DNA from: an uncultured Opitutales bacterium
GTDB lineage: Bacteria > Verrucomicrobiota > Verrucomicrobiia > Opitutales > Intestinicryptomonadaceae
Length of the DNA: 64,000 nt
Reading direction: 5' to 3'
NCBI GenBank assembly: GCA_900547395.1
Contig: URGP01000001.1
Coordinates: forward strand, 102,141-166,140
Part shown: one piece after another, positions 9,457 to 19,115 of the stretch
How the letters are laid out: every line of letters starts with the position of its first letter
How positions within the stretch are numbered: position 1 is the stretch's first letter
Position numbers and translations under genes: made by a program
Notes under the pieces: generated by a model
The model's database searches: none
Told to the model about the DNA's origin: nothing
What the model saw: only the letters and a program-made list of their open reading frames with translations

Positions 9457-10278
9457 ATGGATTTTAACGGACAGCTTTCGCCATCGAAAACAACTTCCAT
9501 TCTGCGGGAAATCGGGCATTCCCCCGTAAAGAAGCTTGGGCAGAATTTTCTAATAGACGCAAACATCGTAAGAAAATCCTTAGAGCTTGCTGAGATAAAA
9601 AAAGGAGATTTAGTCGTTGAAGTGGGCCCCGGGCTTGGGACATTGACGGGCGCGCTCTTAAACGAGGGCGCAAATGTCTATGCAGTAGAGCTTGATAAAC
9701 GCCTGCATGCGCACATCGCCGAAACTTTCAAAGACTGCCCAAACTTAAACCTTATTTGGGGCGACGCCGTCGAACACCCGCTTGCCGCCCTTCCGAAAGA
9801 GGCAAAAAACTATAAAATAGTGGCAAACCTCCCCTACGCAATCAGTACGATTTGGCTTGAAAAAGTGCTTTCGGGAAATCTTCCGCAAAAAATGACGCTG
9901 ATGCTGCAAAAAGAGGCTGCAATGCGCTTTACCGCAAAAAATTCATCAAGCGAATATTCGCCGATTTCCATATTCCTAAATTCGGCATACAAGGTAAAAT
10001 GCGCCCATAAAGTTTCCGCTTCCTGCTTCCATCCGCGCCCGAATGTCGATTCCGTTTTGCTTGCGCTTGAAATTCTGGAAACGCCTTTCGTTTTTAAAAG
10101 CGAAACAAAGGAACTTATACGCAAGATATTCTCGCGCAGGCGCAAGCAGATTTTTTCCATACTCAAAGACTTGAAAGACGAACGCGCATTAAAGTGGCTT
10201 GAAAACATGCCCGAAATAAAGCCCTCCGACCGCCCCGAAACCATCGCGCCGGAGCTATGGCGTAAACTCGATAAGTAA
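9457..10278 (+). CDS. rsmA: 16S rRNA (A1518/A1519) dimethyltransferase
   Basis: A 273-residue RsmA/KsgA. It dimethylates two adjacent adenines in the terminal helix of 16S rRNA late in small-subunit assembly, using S-adenosylmethionine. Visible motifs: LGQNFLID near residue 27, the SAM motif VVEVGPGLGTLT (about 52-63), the acidic AVELD, and the catalytic NLPYAIST (about 123-130). The C-terminal helical domain (SRRRKQIFSILK) is present and the length is normal. The start is one base after the IclR stop and the stop overlaps the next start by one base (TAATG), so it belongs to a tightly packed operon. Confidence 0.97.
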   Translation: MDFNGQLSPSKTTSILREIGHSPVKKLGQNFLIDANIVRKSLELAEIKKGDLVVEVGPGLGTLTGALLNEGANVYAVELDKRLHAHIAETFKDCPNLNLIWGDAVEHPLAALPKEAKNYKIVANLPYAISTIWLEKVLSGNLPQKMTLMLQKEAAMRFTAKNSSSEYSPISIFLNSAYKVKCAHKVSASCFHPRPNVDSVLLALEILETPFVFKSETKELIRKIFSRRRKQIFSILKDLKDERALKWLENMPEIKPSDRPETIAPELWRKLDK

Positions 10279-11105
10279 TGCTGCATATTATCATAAAAAT
10301 TTTGGCTTTTGCGGCGTCATTTTATTTTATACTGATGATTGCTGCGTATTTTCTTGCGGACAAAATAGCATTCCCCGCCCCGAAACCATCTTACGAATTG
10401 TCCGAAAAATACAGGCTAATCGACGCTCCGAACGGAGGTAAAATCTGCACGGTGTTTTTGAAAAACCCAAACGCAAAATACACAATTTTGTTTTCGCACG
10501 GCAACGGGGAAGACTTGGGCGAAATCGAAAAAAAGCTTGAAAACCTGTATAACCTCGGCTTTTCGGTTTTTGCCTACGACTACTTCGGCTACGGGCAAAG
10601 CACCTTGAAATCATCTGCAAAAAACATTGAAATCTGCGCAGAAACCGCATGGCAGCATCTCGTAAAAACTGAAAACGTACCCGAGAGCAAAATCATTGTT
10701 TTCGGATACTCGATGGGCTCTGCGCCAAGTTCATACATCGCCTCAAAACACAAGCCGCGAGCCTTGATTTTGATGGGCGGATTTGCCTCCGCGTTCCAAA
10801 CCCAGCTGCCGATAAAAATCTTCCCGTGGGACATGTTAAATAATGCAAAAAAAATCGCCAATCTGCCCTGCCCAATCTTGATTTTCCACGGCACAAAAGA
10901 TTGTATTGTAAGATACCATAACGCTGAAATTCTTTATGAAAAGGCGTCTTGCCCTAAATATCTGATTTCAATAAAAGGCGCGGGGCACTACGATATTCCC
11001 TATTCCGCGCCCAAAGCCTTTTTTGGCGGCATAAAAAACTTTGCAAATACTCTCGACCCGAACGTCGAAAACGCTATAAATGCAAGTATTAAATCAAAAC
11101 AATAA
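10278..11105 (+). CDS. Membrane-anchored alpha/beta hydrolase (ABHD17/Bem46-like)
   Basis: A 275-residue serine hydrolase. An N-terminal hydrophobic helix (about 4-27) anchors or exports it. The fold shows the oxyanion strand TILFSHGNGEDLGE (about 68-81), YDYFGYGQS, the nucleophile elbow FGYSMGSAPS with Ser at about 147, a late acidic residue in HGTKDCIVRYHNA and the catalytic His in GAGHYD (about 237). This is the Bem46/ABHD13/ABHD17 pattern. The substrate is unknown; an acyl ester or thioester at the membrane is likely from the family. It overlaps the rsmA stop by one base. Confidence 0.85.
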   Translation: MLHIIIKILAFAASFYFILMIAAYFLADKIAFPAPKPSYELSEKYRLIDAPNGGKICTVFLKNPNAKYTILFSHGNGEDLGEIEKKLENLYNLGFSVFAYDYFGYGQSTLKSSAKNIEICAETAWQHLVKTENVPESKIIVFGYSMGSAPSSYIASKHKPRALILMGGFASAFQTQLPIKIFPWDMLNNAKKIANLPCPILIFHGTKDCIVRYHNAEILYEKASCPKYLISIKGAGHYDIPYSAPKAFFGGIKNFANTLDPNVENAINASIKSKQ

Positions 11106-11113
11106 TTTGCCTT

Positions 11114-11656
11114 ATGAAAAGCGCAGCTGTAATTATTTTTGAAAATTTTGAGGAAATCGAGGCGACCGCGCCAATCGACATTTTAAGGCGCGCAGGAATA
11201 AGCGTGTGCGTTGCCACAATGAACGGCGAACTCGAAACTGCGGGAAGAAGCGGCATAAAACTCGTTGCAGACAAGCTCTTTTCCGAAATAAAAAACGACA
11301 CCTTCGACGCCGTAATAATATCGGGAGGTCCCGGCACTGCGAACATCTCCTCAAATAAGGATTTGCTCGATTTCATAAAAAAACACGACCTTGCAAACCG
11401 CATAGTGGCCGCCATCTGCGCCGCGCCGACCGTGCTGAAAAACGCGGGCGCGCTCGTTGGGAAAACCTGCGCCTGCCACACTTCAAAAGAAGCGGAACTT
11501 TCGGAGCATCTCGAAAAAGGCGAAGATGTTGTTTCAAGCAAAAACGCCATAACTTCAAGGGGAGCGGGAACAGCAATACAATTTTCGCTTGAAATCGTAA
11601 AAACGCTGCTGTCAGAAGAAATCGCAAAAGACATCGCAAAATCAATTTGTTTTTAA
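11114..11656 (+). CDS. DJ-1/PfpI (YajL-like) family protein
   Basis: A 180-residue cytosolic protein of the DJ-1/ThiJ/PfpI superfamily. It has the N-terminal AAVIIFENFEEIEA, where the Glu of EEIEA supports the reactive cysteine, ISGGPGTANI, and the nucleophile elbow AAICAAPTVLKNAG with Cys at about residue 99. The remainder (ITSRGAGTAIQFSLEIV) matches YajL/DJ-1, which have been reported as chaperones or glyoxalase/deglycase-type enzymes. Length is exactly that of DJ-1. It sits between the hydrolase and the membrane protein on one transcript. Confidence 0.9.
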   Translation: MKSAAVIIFENFEEIEATAPIDILRRAGISVCVATMNGELETAGRSGIKLVADKLFSEIKNDTFDAVIISGGPGTANISSNKDLLDFIKKHDLANRIVAAICAAPTVLKNAGALVGKTCACHTSKEAELSEHLEKGEDVVSSKNAITSRGAGTAIQFSLEIVKTLLSEEIAKDIAKSICF

Positions 11657-11659
11657 GCC

Positions 11660-13072
11660 ATGCTCGACGAAGACGTAATTTTAAAATCAACGCGCTACAT
11701 AAATGAGCGCATTCTTATTTTCAACATAGTTGCAATGTCGCTTTTGCCCGCAATGTTTTTCGGCGGCAGTGGCGCAACCGCGTTAAGCCTCATATTTTCG
11801 CTTGGGATAATCGCCCCGATAAACGTGTTTACCTATCCGATAAACTGGATTGACGCCCCCGACTTTTCGCGGACAAAATACGCGCTATGCGTTCTTCCCG
11901 TCATTATTGCCTCGGTAATCGCAATATACAGATTTTTCACGCCGTCTATTGCCTACACAAACTTTGAGCAAATAGAAGCATTGCGCATGGTTTTGGAAAA
12001 TTCGCAAAATCTCTTTACAAGCGCGGCGACGTCGTTTTTCGATGCAGTGTCAGACAACATCGTAGTACTTTCATCATGCCTTGCCGCGTTCTCGATTTTC
12101 ATAATAACAAAATCGCGCTTCGTAATAAAGACAATGCTTATGTGCTGTGCGACGGGCGTTGTTTTGTTTTCCGCAATCGGGCTTATATTGGACGCACTGT
12201 ACGCCCTCGACGTTCCTGCAGTGAAAAGGATTTACACTGACTTTGCATTCTTCACTTTCGCAGACAAGACGGAGTTTTCGTTTTACGCCTACATTTGGGC
12301 AAGCGCGCTGCTTGCGTCGGGCATTTACACATTCCAGAGGTTCAGCTTTCAAAATCTTTTCGGAAGCCTGAGGTTTTTAATTATGCTTGGCTCAATTTTT
12401 CTTTTTGCGGTGTCGGTTTACACTTCAAGCGAGTTTTTCAAGCCTTTCATATATGCGACAGCGGCTTTTATTTTTGTAGTTTACACTTTTGACGTTTTCC
12501 CGACAAAATCAAATTTAAGGCGGCACAACAAACGCCTCATTGACCATTCGTTCGGCACAATGCTTAAAGCGTCAACCCCTGCCGCGATTTATATCATAAT
12601 GGCGGCGTGTTCGCTTGCGCTTTGCGCTTTCTCCGCAAAGCCCGCAATGGATTTCCAAAATGCGCCCGAAAGAGCGGAGCTTAAAAAGTTGGATGCCGAT
12701 GCGATGGACGCCGCATTGGAAAAACAGCTCTTCGGCTGGGGAGGAGGAAGCTTCCAAAACGTAATGGCGATAAGACAGGGAGACGACATAGAAAACATCG
12801 CCCACAACAAGGCTTCTTCCGACATCATTAAAGCGTTTTTGGAATACGGATTTTTGGGAATTGCAATGATTGCCGCAATGCCGATTCTCCTTTTTATTTA
12901 CATTTTTGCAAAATTCGGCATAAGCAAGTCGCAGGCGATAATGCTTGTGCCAGTTGCAGTGCTTGCCGCGCTTTCCTTTGTTTCGACGCCGTTTTTAAGC
13001 CCGTCAGTAATAATCAGCTTTTGGATTTTGTCAGGTTCCATAATCGCCTGGGGAAATTCGGAAATCATTTAA
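11660..13072 (+). CDS. O-antigen ligase/polymerase-like integral membrane protein
   Basis: A 470-residue protein with about 11-12 predicted membrane helices and one large extracytoplasmic loop near residues 320-390. The loop carries the pattern FGWGGGSFQNV...NKASSDIIKAFLEYGFLG, which resembles the Wzy_C motif of O-antigen ligases and polymerases (G-G-x-F ... H-N ... E-x-G-x-x-G). Those enzymes join lipid-linked glycans at the periplasmic face. No other surface-polysaccharide gene is beside it; neighbours are a DJ-1 protein and crcB. The family is inferred from helix count and this motif, so the specific activity is unsure. Confidence 0.65.
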   Translation: MLDEDVILKSTRYINERILIFNIVAMSLLPAMFFGGSGATALSLIFSLGIIAPINVFTYPINWIDAPDFSRTKYALCVLPVIIASVIAIYRFFTPSIAYTNFEQIEALRMVLENSQNLFTSAATSFFDAVSDNIVVLSSCLAAFSIFIITKSRFVIKTMLMCCATGVVLFSAIGLILDALYALDVPAVKRIYTDFAFFTFADKTEFSFYAYIWASALLASGIYTFQRFSFQNLFGSLRFLIMLGSIFLFAVSVYTSSEFFKPFIYATAAFIFVVYTFDVFPTKSNLRRHNKRLIDHSFGTMLKASTPAAIYIIMAACSLALCAFSAKPAMDFQNAPERAELKKLDADAMDAALEKQLFGWGGGSFQNVMAIRQGDDIENIAHNKASSDIIKAFLEYGFLGIAMIAAMPILLFIYIFAKFGISKSQAIMLVPVAVLAALSFVSTPFLSPSVIISFWILSGSIIAWGNSEII

Positions 13073-13073
13073 A

Positions 13074-13439
13074 ATGCGCTTGCCCCCTGTTTTGTTTGCA
13101 TCGCTTGGCGGGGCATTGGGGGCCTCAATCCGCTTTCTGTGCCTCGAAGCCGCATCGGGGTTTCTAATATTGCCGATAAACGTTTCAGGCTCGCTTATTT
13201 TCGGATTTGCAAGCGCATTCATAAAGGACAAAAACATAAAAACCGCAATTACATCGGGATTTTGCGGCGGGCTTACAACATTTTCAGGCTTTGCGGCATT
13301 CTTTTGCAAAATATCGGAAACTTCGTTTTTTGAAGCCGCAGTGTTTGCTTTTTTAAATTTGACGCTCTGCGTTATTGCGGTTTTCTGCGGAGAATTTCTC
13401 GCAAAAAAGAAAGGTATCTTATGCAAACGGCAGTCTTGA
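13074..13439 (+). CDS. crcB: Fluoride ion channel subunit CrcB/Fluc (first of pair)
   Basis: A 121-residue four-helix membrane protein. Key Fluc residues are visible: GGALGASIRFL in helix 1, the INVSGSLIFGF Asn-containing segment in helix 2, and the helix 3 break GFCGGLTTFSGFA, which lines the fluoride pore and coordinates the central sodium. Fluc channels are dual-topology dimers exporting fluoride down its gradient. It starts one base after the upstream stop and overlaps the second crcB by 19 bases, so the two are probably made together. No fluoride riboswitch is seen in front of it. Confidence 0.93.
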   Translation: MRLPPVLFASLGGALGASIRFLCLEAASGFLILPINVSGSLIFGFASAFIKDKNIKTAITSGFCGGLTTFSGFAAFFCKISETSFFEAAVFAFLNLTLCVIAVFCGEFLAKKKGILCKRQS

Positions 13440-13768
13440 CTTTGATATGCGCAATCGGAGGCGCGGCAGGAAGCGCGCTAAGGTACGCACTTTCGGCTAA
13501 GCTTGACAAGAAATTCCCGTGCGGAACCCTGCTTTCAAACATTTTATCTTCCGCATTGCTTGCCGTTTTGATTGCAAACGCCAATTTAAATTCCGAATTA
13601 TCCGTGCTTCTTGCGGCGGGATTTTGCGGGGCTTTTTCCACATTTTCAAGCTTCGCCTTCCAAGTCTGCAAAATGATAAAAGAAAAAGAATTTGCACTGT
13701 CAGCAATATACGTTTTTTCGACATTTGCAATTCTTGCGGGCGTCTGCGCGGTTTTAAGTTCCGCCTAA
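13421..13768 (+). CDS. crcB: Fluoride ion channel subunit CrcB/Fluc (second of pair)
   Basis: A 115-residue four-helix membrane protein paralogous to the preceding gene. It keeps GGAAGSALRYALS, SNILSSALLAV in helix 2 and GFCGAFSTFSSFAF in helix 3. Paired crcB genes in other bacteria encode subunits with fixed, opposite topology that form a heterodimer, and the same is likely here. The start lies inside the first crcB gene. The 3' end overlaps the convergent PfkB-family gene by four bases. Confidence 0.92.
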   Translation: MQTAVLTLICAIGGAAGSALRYALSAKLDKKFPCGTLLSNILSSALLAVLIANANLNSELSVLLAAGFCGAFSTFSSFAFQVCKMIKEKEFALSAIYVFSTFAILAGVCAVLSSA

Positions 13769-14619
13769 AAACCGAAAATTCCTTTTTGAGACGCGCATTC
13801 CGAAGCAAAATCCATTGCGCTTCGGAAGTCCGAAAAACCGCACTCCCCTTTTTCAGCGAGAGTTTTTATAAGGCAAGCCAAAACCAAGTCTCCACAGCCT
13901 GTCGCAAAAACCCTGCCACGGATTTTTCGAGGGATAAACGCCTCCGTTTTTGCGCCAATGCCCGCATAGGCAGTTTCCGCCCCGTTTGTAACGCCGAAAA
14001 ACGCCGCCTTTGTCTTGGCATTCAACTCGCAAAACGAAGAAGCGGAAAAAGCGCGAATTTCATCGGCGTTGACTTTTAAAATTTCAGATTTTTCAAAAAA
14101 CAAATCTTTTAACGGCTCTCCATAAGTGTCGCAAACAAAGCGCATTTTAGCTTTTTCAACCAGGGCTTTCAGCGCGGAAAACTTGGCATTTGTCCAATTC
14201 GGAACGCTTCCGCAAAGAGCCAGTATGTCTCCGCTTTCCGCGTACTTTGAGATTTCCGACATCGCAATTCCAAAATCCGCGTCTGTCAAGAGCGCGTCTT
14301 TTGTAAAAAACGAAGTCTCCGAATTTTCGTCTCTGCACACAAATCCCGAGCGAGTTTCAAAAGCAGTCTTTACCGGCAAAAATTTTATGCCTTTTTCAGA
14401 CAAAAAATCCCCGCACCGCTCGCCCGTCCTTCCGCCCGAAAAAATAACGGCAGTCGCGTCTAATCCGAACTTCAAAAGAGCCGCCGCCACATTCACGCCC
14501 TTGCCCCCCACGCAAAATTCCGAAGCTTGCGTGCGGTTTACCTCTCCAAACCTGACCTCTTTGAAATCGAGAGTGTGCTGGGCGAGAAGATTGCAAGTGA
14601 GCGTAAATATTTTAGGCAT
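13765..14619 (-). CDS. PfkB-family sugar kinase (1-phosphofructokinase/tagatose-6-P kinase-like)
   Basis: A 284-residue ribokinase-fold kinase. The N-terminal pattern ITLTCNLLAQHTLDF-like start, the substrate signature GGKGVNVAAALLKFG (about 37-51), and the ATP/anion-hole signature near residue 240 are present. The anion hole reads TGCGDL instead of the usual GAGD, keeping the catalytic Asp. The sequence pattern is nearest to FruK/LacC, which phosphorylate fructose-1-phosphate or tagatose-6-phosphate. No phosphotransferase genes are near, so the substrate is open. Its stop is four bases inside the convergent crcB gene, and its start is two bases from the hemL stop, so it is probably transcribed with hemL. 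Confidence 0.85.
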   Translation of the reverse strand: MPKIFTLTCNLLAQHTLDFKEVRFGEVNRTQASEFCVGGKGVNVAAALLKFGLDATAVIFSGGRTGERCGDFLSEKGIKFLPVKTAFETRSGFVCRDENSETSFFTKDALLTDADFGIAMSEISKYAESGDILALCGSVPNWTNAKFSALKALVEKAKMRFVCDTYGEPLKDLFFEKSEILKVNADEIRAFSASSFCELNAKTKAAFFGVTNGAETAYAGIGAKTEAFIPRKIRGRVFATGCGDLVLACLIKTLAEKGECGFSDFRSAMDFASECASQKGIFGF

Positions 14620-14621
14620 TT

Positions 14622-15896
14622 TTAAAGGGACTTCAATGCTCCGACCATGACTTCCGCCGCGCGCTCCAAATATTCCTTCGAATGCGCAAGGCTCATAAAG
14701 CTTACTTCAAAAGCGGAAGGGGCGATGTAAACTCCGCCTTCGAGACACTTGTTGAAAAATTTTGCGTAAAGCTTTGTGGAAGAGCGCATTGCAATGTCGT
14801 AATTTGATACTTCCTCCTCGTTGAAAAACACCGAATAAAGAGATTCCGCCTGCGGGACTTGCAGGGCAATTCCCTTTTCTTTTGCCGCGCCTTTCAACGC
14901 CGAAACAATGAAATCCGCCTTCGACTTCAATTCCGCGTACGGATTAAGCTCCTTCAACATTTTAAGAGCTTCCGCGCCTGCCGCCATCGCAAGCGGATTT
15001 CCGCTCAGAGTTCCCGCCTGATATACCTCTCCGCTTGGCGAAAGATGCTCCATAATTTCGCGCTTGCCCGCAAAAGCCCCCACGGGAAGCCCGCCGCCTA
15101 TTATTTTGCCGAGAGCGCACAAGTCGGGAGTTATGCCCAAAAGCTTTTGAGCACCGCCCGAAGAGAGCCTGAACCCCGTTATCACTTCGTCAAAAATCAA
15201 AACAACCCCGTATTCCGAGCACAGCATTCGCAGTTTTTCGAGATAGTCTTTCTTTGGCAAAATAAGACCTACATTTGCGGGAAACGGCTCTAAAATGACA
15301 GCCGCAATCTCGCTACCCTGTGCTTTGAAGCAATTTTCAAGGGATTGCAAATCATTGAAAGGCAATACGATTGTAAGGCGGGCAAAGTCGTTTGGTATCC
15401 CTGCGGAATTGGGAGTGCCGAAAGTGATTGCACCGCTGCCCGCCATCACGAGAAGGCTGTCAACATGCCCGTGGTAGCAGCCCGAAAACTTGACGATTTT
15501 ATCCCTCTTGGTAAATCCCCTCGCAAGACGCACCGCGCTCATCGTCGATTCCGTTCCCGAATTTGTCATGCGCACCATCTCAGCGCATGGAACCATCGAA
15601 GTTATGAGGCGCGCCATCTCAAGCTCCCTCGCGCACGGAGTCCCGAAGCTCGTCCCGTTTTCCAATGCGTCCATTATGGCGTTTTTTATGCGGGCGTTGT
15701 TATGCCCGAAAATCGCGGGGCCCCATGAACACACAAAATCAATCAGGGTTTTTCCGTCCTCGGTCTTTATTAGGCAGCCGTCCGCCCTGCGCGTAAAAAA
15801 CGGCGTTCCGCCAACTCCGCCAAAAGCCCTGACGGGGGAATTTACGCCGCCGGGAATGATTTTTTTGCATTCTCCAAAAAGATTTTCAGAATTCAT
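14622..15896 (-). CDS. hemL: Glutamate-1-semialdehyde 2,1-aminomutase
   Basis: A 424-residue PLP enzyme that makes 5-aminolevulinate from glutamate-1-semialdehyde in the C5 route to haem and cobamides. Diagnostic stretches: [18 protein letters not shown] at the N-terminus, [14 protein letters not shown], the PLP site [12 protein letters not shown], the Schiff-base lysine in [16 protein letters not shown] (about residue 264) and [16 protein letters not shown]. Length is normal. Its start codon overlaps the nadE stop by 11 bases, placing nadE, hemL and the PfkB kinase in one transcript. Haem supply fits the c-type haem protein at 4964-8479. Confidence 0.97.
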   Translation of the reverse strand: MNSENLFGECKKIIPGGVNSPVRAFGGVGGTPFFTRRADGCLIKTEDGKTLIDFVCSWGPAIFGHNNARIKNAIMDALENGTSFGTPCARELEMARLITSMVPCAEMVRMTNSGTESTMSAVRLARGFTKRDKIVKFSGCYHGHVDSLLVMAGSGAITFGTPNSAGIPNDFARLTIVLPFNDLQSLENCFKAQGSEIAAVILEPFPANVGLILPKKDYLEKLRMLCSEYGVVLIFDEVITGFRLSSGGAQKLLGITPDLCALGKIIGGGLPVGAFAGKREIMEHLSPSGEVYQAGTLSGNPLAMAAGAEALKMLKELNPYAELKSKADFIVSALKGAAKEKGIALQVPQAESLYSVFFNEEEVSNYDIAMRSSTKLYAKFFNKCLEGGVYIAPSAFEVSFMSLAHSKEYLERAAEVMVGALKSL

Positions 15897-17520
15897 AGCT
15901 TTTCCTGTCTGTCAATGCAACTCTTCTGCCGTTTCCAAAAGACGAGATTGTAAGGCGCGGAGCGGGCGGCAACTGCCTGCGCTTGTACTCCGAACGCTCG
16001 AATTTTCGCACCACGTCCTCTACGACTTCCCTTGCAAAGCCCATTTTTTCGATTTCCGAAACCGACAAATTTCCCTCGATGTAAAGCCTCAAAATGGAGT
16101 CCAAAACATCGTATTCCGGGAGAGAGTCGCTGTCTTTTTGATTTGGGCGAAGCTCTGCCGACGGCGGCTTTAAAATCGTGTTTTCTGGAATTTTTTCGCC
16201 GTCTTTATTGACATACCTTGCGAGCTTAAACACATCTGTCTTATAGACGTCGGCTATCGGGGCAAAGCCCCCGCAAGTGTCGCCGTAAAGAGTGCAGTAG
16301 CCGACGGCGCATTCGCTCTTGTTGCCCGTCGCAAGAACCATCGCGCCAAGCTTGTTTGAAATTGCCATCATCAAAAGCCCCCTTGCGCGGGACTGCAAAT
16401 TTTCCTCAGTCACGTCCCTTTCCAAGCCCGCGAATATTTTTTCAAGCGACTTTTCGGCTTCCGCGACAACTCCCGCTATGGAGATTTTGTCGTAGCGCAA
16501 ATTCAGATTTTTCGCCAAGTCCTCGGCGTCGCGCACGCTGTGCCCGCTTGAAAATTTGGACGGAAGAGAAATGCCTATTACATTTTCCCCGCCGAGCGCG
16601 TCTGCGGCAATCGCGGCAACCAGCGCGGAGTCAATGCCGCCGCTAAGCCCCAAGGCGACTTTCTTGAAGCCGCTTTTTCTCACGAAATCGCCAAGCGACA
16701 TTTTTAGCGCGGAGTAAAGCTCCGCAGTCTCGTCAAATTGCGAAATCTCCGTTTCCCTTAAATTCTCAGTGTCGAAAACCGCAAAATCCTCACCGAATTT
16801 TTTTAACACGCCGCAGTACTTTCCCTGCGCCGACAAAACCGCGCTAAAACCCGCGCATACCATTTCGTCGTTGCATCCCACCAAATTGCAAAAAGCAACG
16901 GGAGCGTTCAATTCTTTGGCGAGATTTTCCAAAAGTTTAAGCCTCGCCGCCTCGTTTTTCGGCGACCATAACGAAGCCGCGACATTTATAACCAAGTCGC
17001 AATTTTCCGCTTTGAGCATGTCAACGGGGCGATTTCTATCGGCATACCGCGGCGCAGTCTCCGCGTCAAGACTCCAAATATCCTCGCAAATAGTAAGCCC
17101 GATTTTCTTGCCGTTTAGTTCCACAACCCCGACTTTTTCGCCCGCGTCGAAATTGCGCGGCTCTTCAAAAATCCCGTAGTTTGGCAAGAGGCACTTGTCG
17201 TATAAGCTAACAACCCTGCCGCCTGAAATAAACGCGAGGCAGTTGTACGCCCCGACCGCCTTTTCAGACTTGCGCACAAAGCCCACAAAAGAGGGAATTT
17301 CGAGTTTGCCTGCAAGAAGCTCCAAATATTCGGCGTTTTTTTTGATAAATTGTGAAGACTTGGTTTTGTCTTTGGGAAACGCCCCCGATAGCGCAAGCTC
17401 GGGAAAAATCGCAAAATCCGCCCCTCTTTCTTTGAGCAACTTTGCCGCATCCAAAATTTTACGGGAGTTGCCTTCAAAATCTCCCGTTGTAGTGTTTATT
17501 TGTGCTATCCCTATTTTCAT
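15886..17520 (-). CDS. nadE: Glutamine-dependent NAD+ synthetase
   Basis: A 544-residue two-domain enzyme. The N-terminal nitrilase-type glutaminase (about 1-250) has its Glu in FPELALSG (about 41), Lys in [16 protein letters not shown] (about 110) and Cys in LTICEDIW (about 147). The C-terminal synthetase has the ATP P-loop [16 protein letters not shown] (about 291-306), the NaAD site SKFSSGHS and [24 protein letters not shown]. It amidates nicotinate adenine dinucleotide using glutamine nitrogen, the last step of NAD synthesis. It is first in the leftward nadE-hemL-pfkB run. Confidence 0.97.
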   Translation of the reverse strand: MKIGIAQINTTTGDFEGNSRKILDAAKLLKERGADFAIFPELALSGAFPKDKTKSSQFIKKNAEYLELLAGKLEIPSFVGFVRKSEKAVGAYNCLAFISGGRVVSLYDKCLLPNYGIFEEPRNFDAGEKVGVVELNGKKIGLTICEDIWSLDAETAPRYADRNRPVDMLKAENCDLVINVAASLWSPKNEAARLKLLENLAKELNAPVAFCNLVGCNDEMVCAGFSAVLSAQGKYCGVLKKFGEDFAVFDTENLRETEISQFDETAELYSALKMSLGDFVRKSGFKKVALGLSGGIDSALVAAIAADALGGENVIGISLPSKFSSGHSVRDAEDLAKNLNLRYDKISIAGVVAEAEKSLEKIFAGLERDVTEENLQSRARGLLMMAISNKLGAMVLATGNKSECAVGYCTLYGDTCGGFAPIADVYKTDVFKLARYVNKDGEKIPENTILKPPSAELRPNQKDSDSLPEYDVLDSILRLYIEGNLSVSEIEKMGFAREVVEDVVRKFERSEYKRRQLPPAPRLTISSFGNGRRVALTDRKSYEF

Positions 17521-17573
17521 GGATAAAATTACTTTCTAACATCGAAAGCCGTTCTTCAAGCTTATAATTTGCA

Positions 17574-17601
17574 CAAAAAAACCCCTGCAAAAACAGGGGT
17601 T
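17574..17601 (-). terminator. Rho-independent terminator after the TPR gene
   Basis: AACCCCTG (17580-17587) pairs with CAGGGGTT (17594-17601) around a six-base loop; the minus strand then runs into T (A-run 17574-17580). It ends the TPR-protein transcript 17 bases past its stop and isolates it from nadE. Confidence 0.9.
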
Positions 17602-17617
17602 GGGGAAATTGAAAATT

Positions 17618-19057
17618 TTACTTGTTGCGGGACTCGTAGTAGGCGTTGATTTTTGCCGCAACGTCCTTGTAGCCGATGTCGCTCGAATAAATTTCCTTGT
17701 ATTCGATAAACGCCTTTTCGGGATTGTTCATCAATTCGTACGCGCTCGCAAGCTCGTAGATGATTTCCTTTTTGGCGTCGTTCATGGTAAGGCTTTCCTT
17801 CTTTGCGGTAATGAGCTGGTCCACCGCGAGGTCGTACTTTTTGCCGCCGATAAACGCCCTGCCCAAACCGAGCAGAGAAAGCGCGCGCACTTTCGGGTTG
17901 CGCTGGGAAAGCTGGAACTGCGCGATTGCTCCGTCCAAATCGCCGTCTTCAAGGAGCAGCTGACCCAAGTTGAAGCGGAAATTGAAGTCGTTCGGGTAGC
18001 GTTCAACCATGCGCTTTGCGTTTTCCAAGCGGAAGGCATGCTCTTCCTTTTTCAAGGCTTCGTATTCCTTTTTCGCATCCGCGTCGTCCGGATTGGCGTC
18101 AAGCTTTTCCTTTACGGAAGATATGCGCATGTCCATATCGCTCAAAACCAAGTCCTGCTCAAGCTTTTCCAAAGTCGTGTCTGCCTGACCCATGGGCAAG
18201 GTGCGCGCTTTTTTGATAAATTCCAAAGCTTCGCCAAAACGCTTCAAGGCGCGCAAATGCTGGGCAACGTCGCGGTACAAATTGATGTTTTCGGGATCGC
18301 TTTCAAGCTGCTTCTTTTCGCGCTCGACCATGTTTTGCAAGGTTTCCTCGTCGTTTGCGATGCGGTTTTCGGCTTCGCGGTTCACGGTTTCGTCTGCATC
18401 CTTGATTTTCGTGCGGAAGTCGCCTTCTTCCTCCCACTTTTCCTTAAGCATGGTCTTTACGACGGAAGCTTCGCGCATCAAGTTTTGGGCATCGCCGTTT
18501 GAGGGTTCGGAGCGCAAAATGGTTTCGCCGACCCTCATTGCGTCGTCAGGATTAAGGCTCTTTACAAGAGCCCTGCCCCAAGCCATTAAATTCTTAGTGT
18601 TTTTCGGGGAGACGTCGGCTATGTGCTGGTAGCATACAGCCGCAGTTGACCAATACTGCGCCTTTTCTGCCGCGCCCGCCATTGCGTTCAAAACGGATAC
18701 GTTATAGGGGTTCGCCATCAAAAGTTTTTCGCCTTCAGCCAAAACGCCCGCAATGTCGCCCTTCTTTGAAAGCGACGACGCCTTAACCGCAAAAGCCGCG
18801 CCCGAAAAAACGCCCGTTAAATTCTTTATGGGATTTGGCTTGCCCGCGGCTTTCCTCTGCGCCAAACGCAAAATCTTGCGCACTTCCGAGCATGCGGGAT
18901 ATTTTGCAAGAATGCTTTGGCAAACATTTAAAGCGTAATCGGGGCTGCCTTTTTCAATGGAAGATTGGGCAGTGTTCAACTGTTTGATAAAGCGGGGGTC
19001 AATGTCTTTTAAAAGCGTTTCCACGCCACCGTTTAGTTCTTTTTTTTCTTCGGACAT
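17618..19057 (-). CDS. Tetratricopeptide-repeat protein
   Basis: A 479-residue soluble protein without signal peptide. It consists of TPR-like helical pairs, clearest at residues about 36-60 (SPDYALNVCQSILAKYP), 100-160 (GDIAGVLAEGEKLLMANP, YWSTAAVCYQHIADVSP), 175-200 and 330-470 (LGQLLLEDGDLDGAIAQF, ALSLLGLGRAFIGGKKYDLAVDQLI, ASAYELMNNPEKAFIEYKEI). A highly charged helical stretch at about 205-260 may be a coiled coil. TPR arrays serve as protein-binding scaffolds; no partner is suggested by the neighbours, which are nadE and glmM. Flanking terminator and gaps suggest a single-gene transcript. Confidence 0.8.
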   Translation of the reverse strand: MSEEKKELNGGVETLLKDIDPRFIKQLNTAQSSIEKGSPDYALNVCQSILAKYPACSEVRKILRLAQRKAAGKPNPIKNLTGVFSGAAFAVKASSLSKKGDIAGVLAEGEKLLMANPYNVSVLNAMAGAAEKAQYWSTAAVCYQHIADVSPKNTKNLMAWGRALVKSLNPDDAMRVGETILRSEPSNGDAQNLMREASVVKTMLKEKWEEEGDFRTKIKDADETVNREAENRIANDEETLQNMVEREKKQLESDPENINLYRDVAQHLRALKRFGEALEFIKKARTLPMGQADTTLEKLEQDLVLSDMDMRISSVKEKLDANPDDADAKKEYEALKKEEHAFRLENAKRMVERYPNDFNFRFNLGQLLLEDGDLDGAIAQFQLSQRNPKVRALSLLGLGRAFIGGKKYDLAVDQLITAKKESLTMNDAKKEIIYELASAYELMNNPEKAFIEYKEIYSSDIGYKDVAAKINAYYESRNK

Positions 19058-19115
19058 AATAAAATAGATATATTTTAAATATAAATTGAAATTTCAGGAT
19101 AGACCATTTCTTCGG

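Noticed and set aside
17600..18502. Plus-strand open frame of 300 codons opposite the TPR gene
   Set aside because: It mirrors the TPR gene, starts inside its terminator and shows low-complexity Val/Phe/Leu composition.
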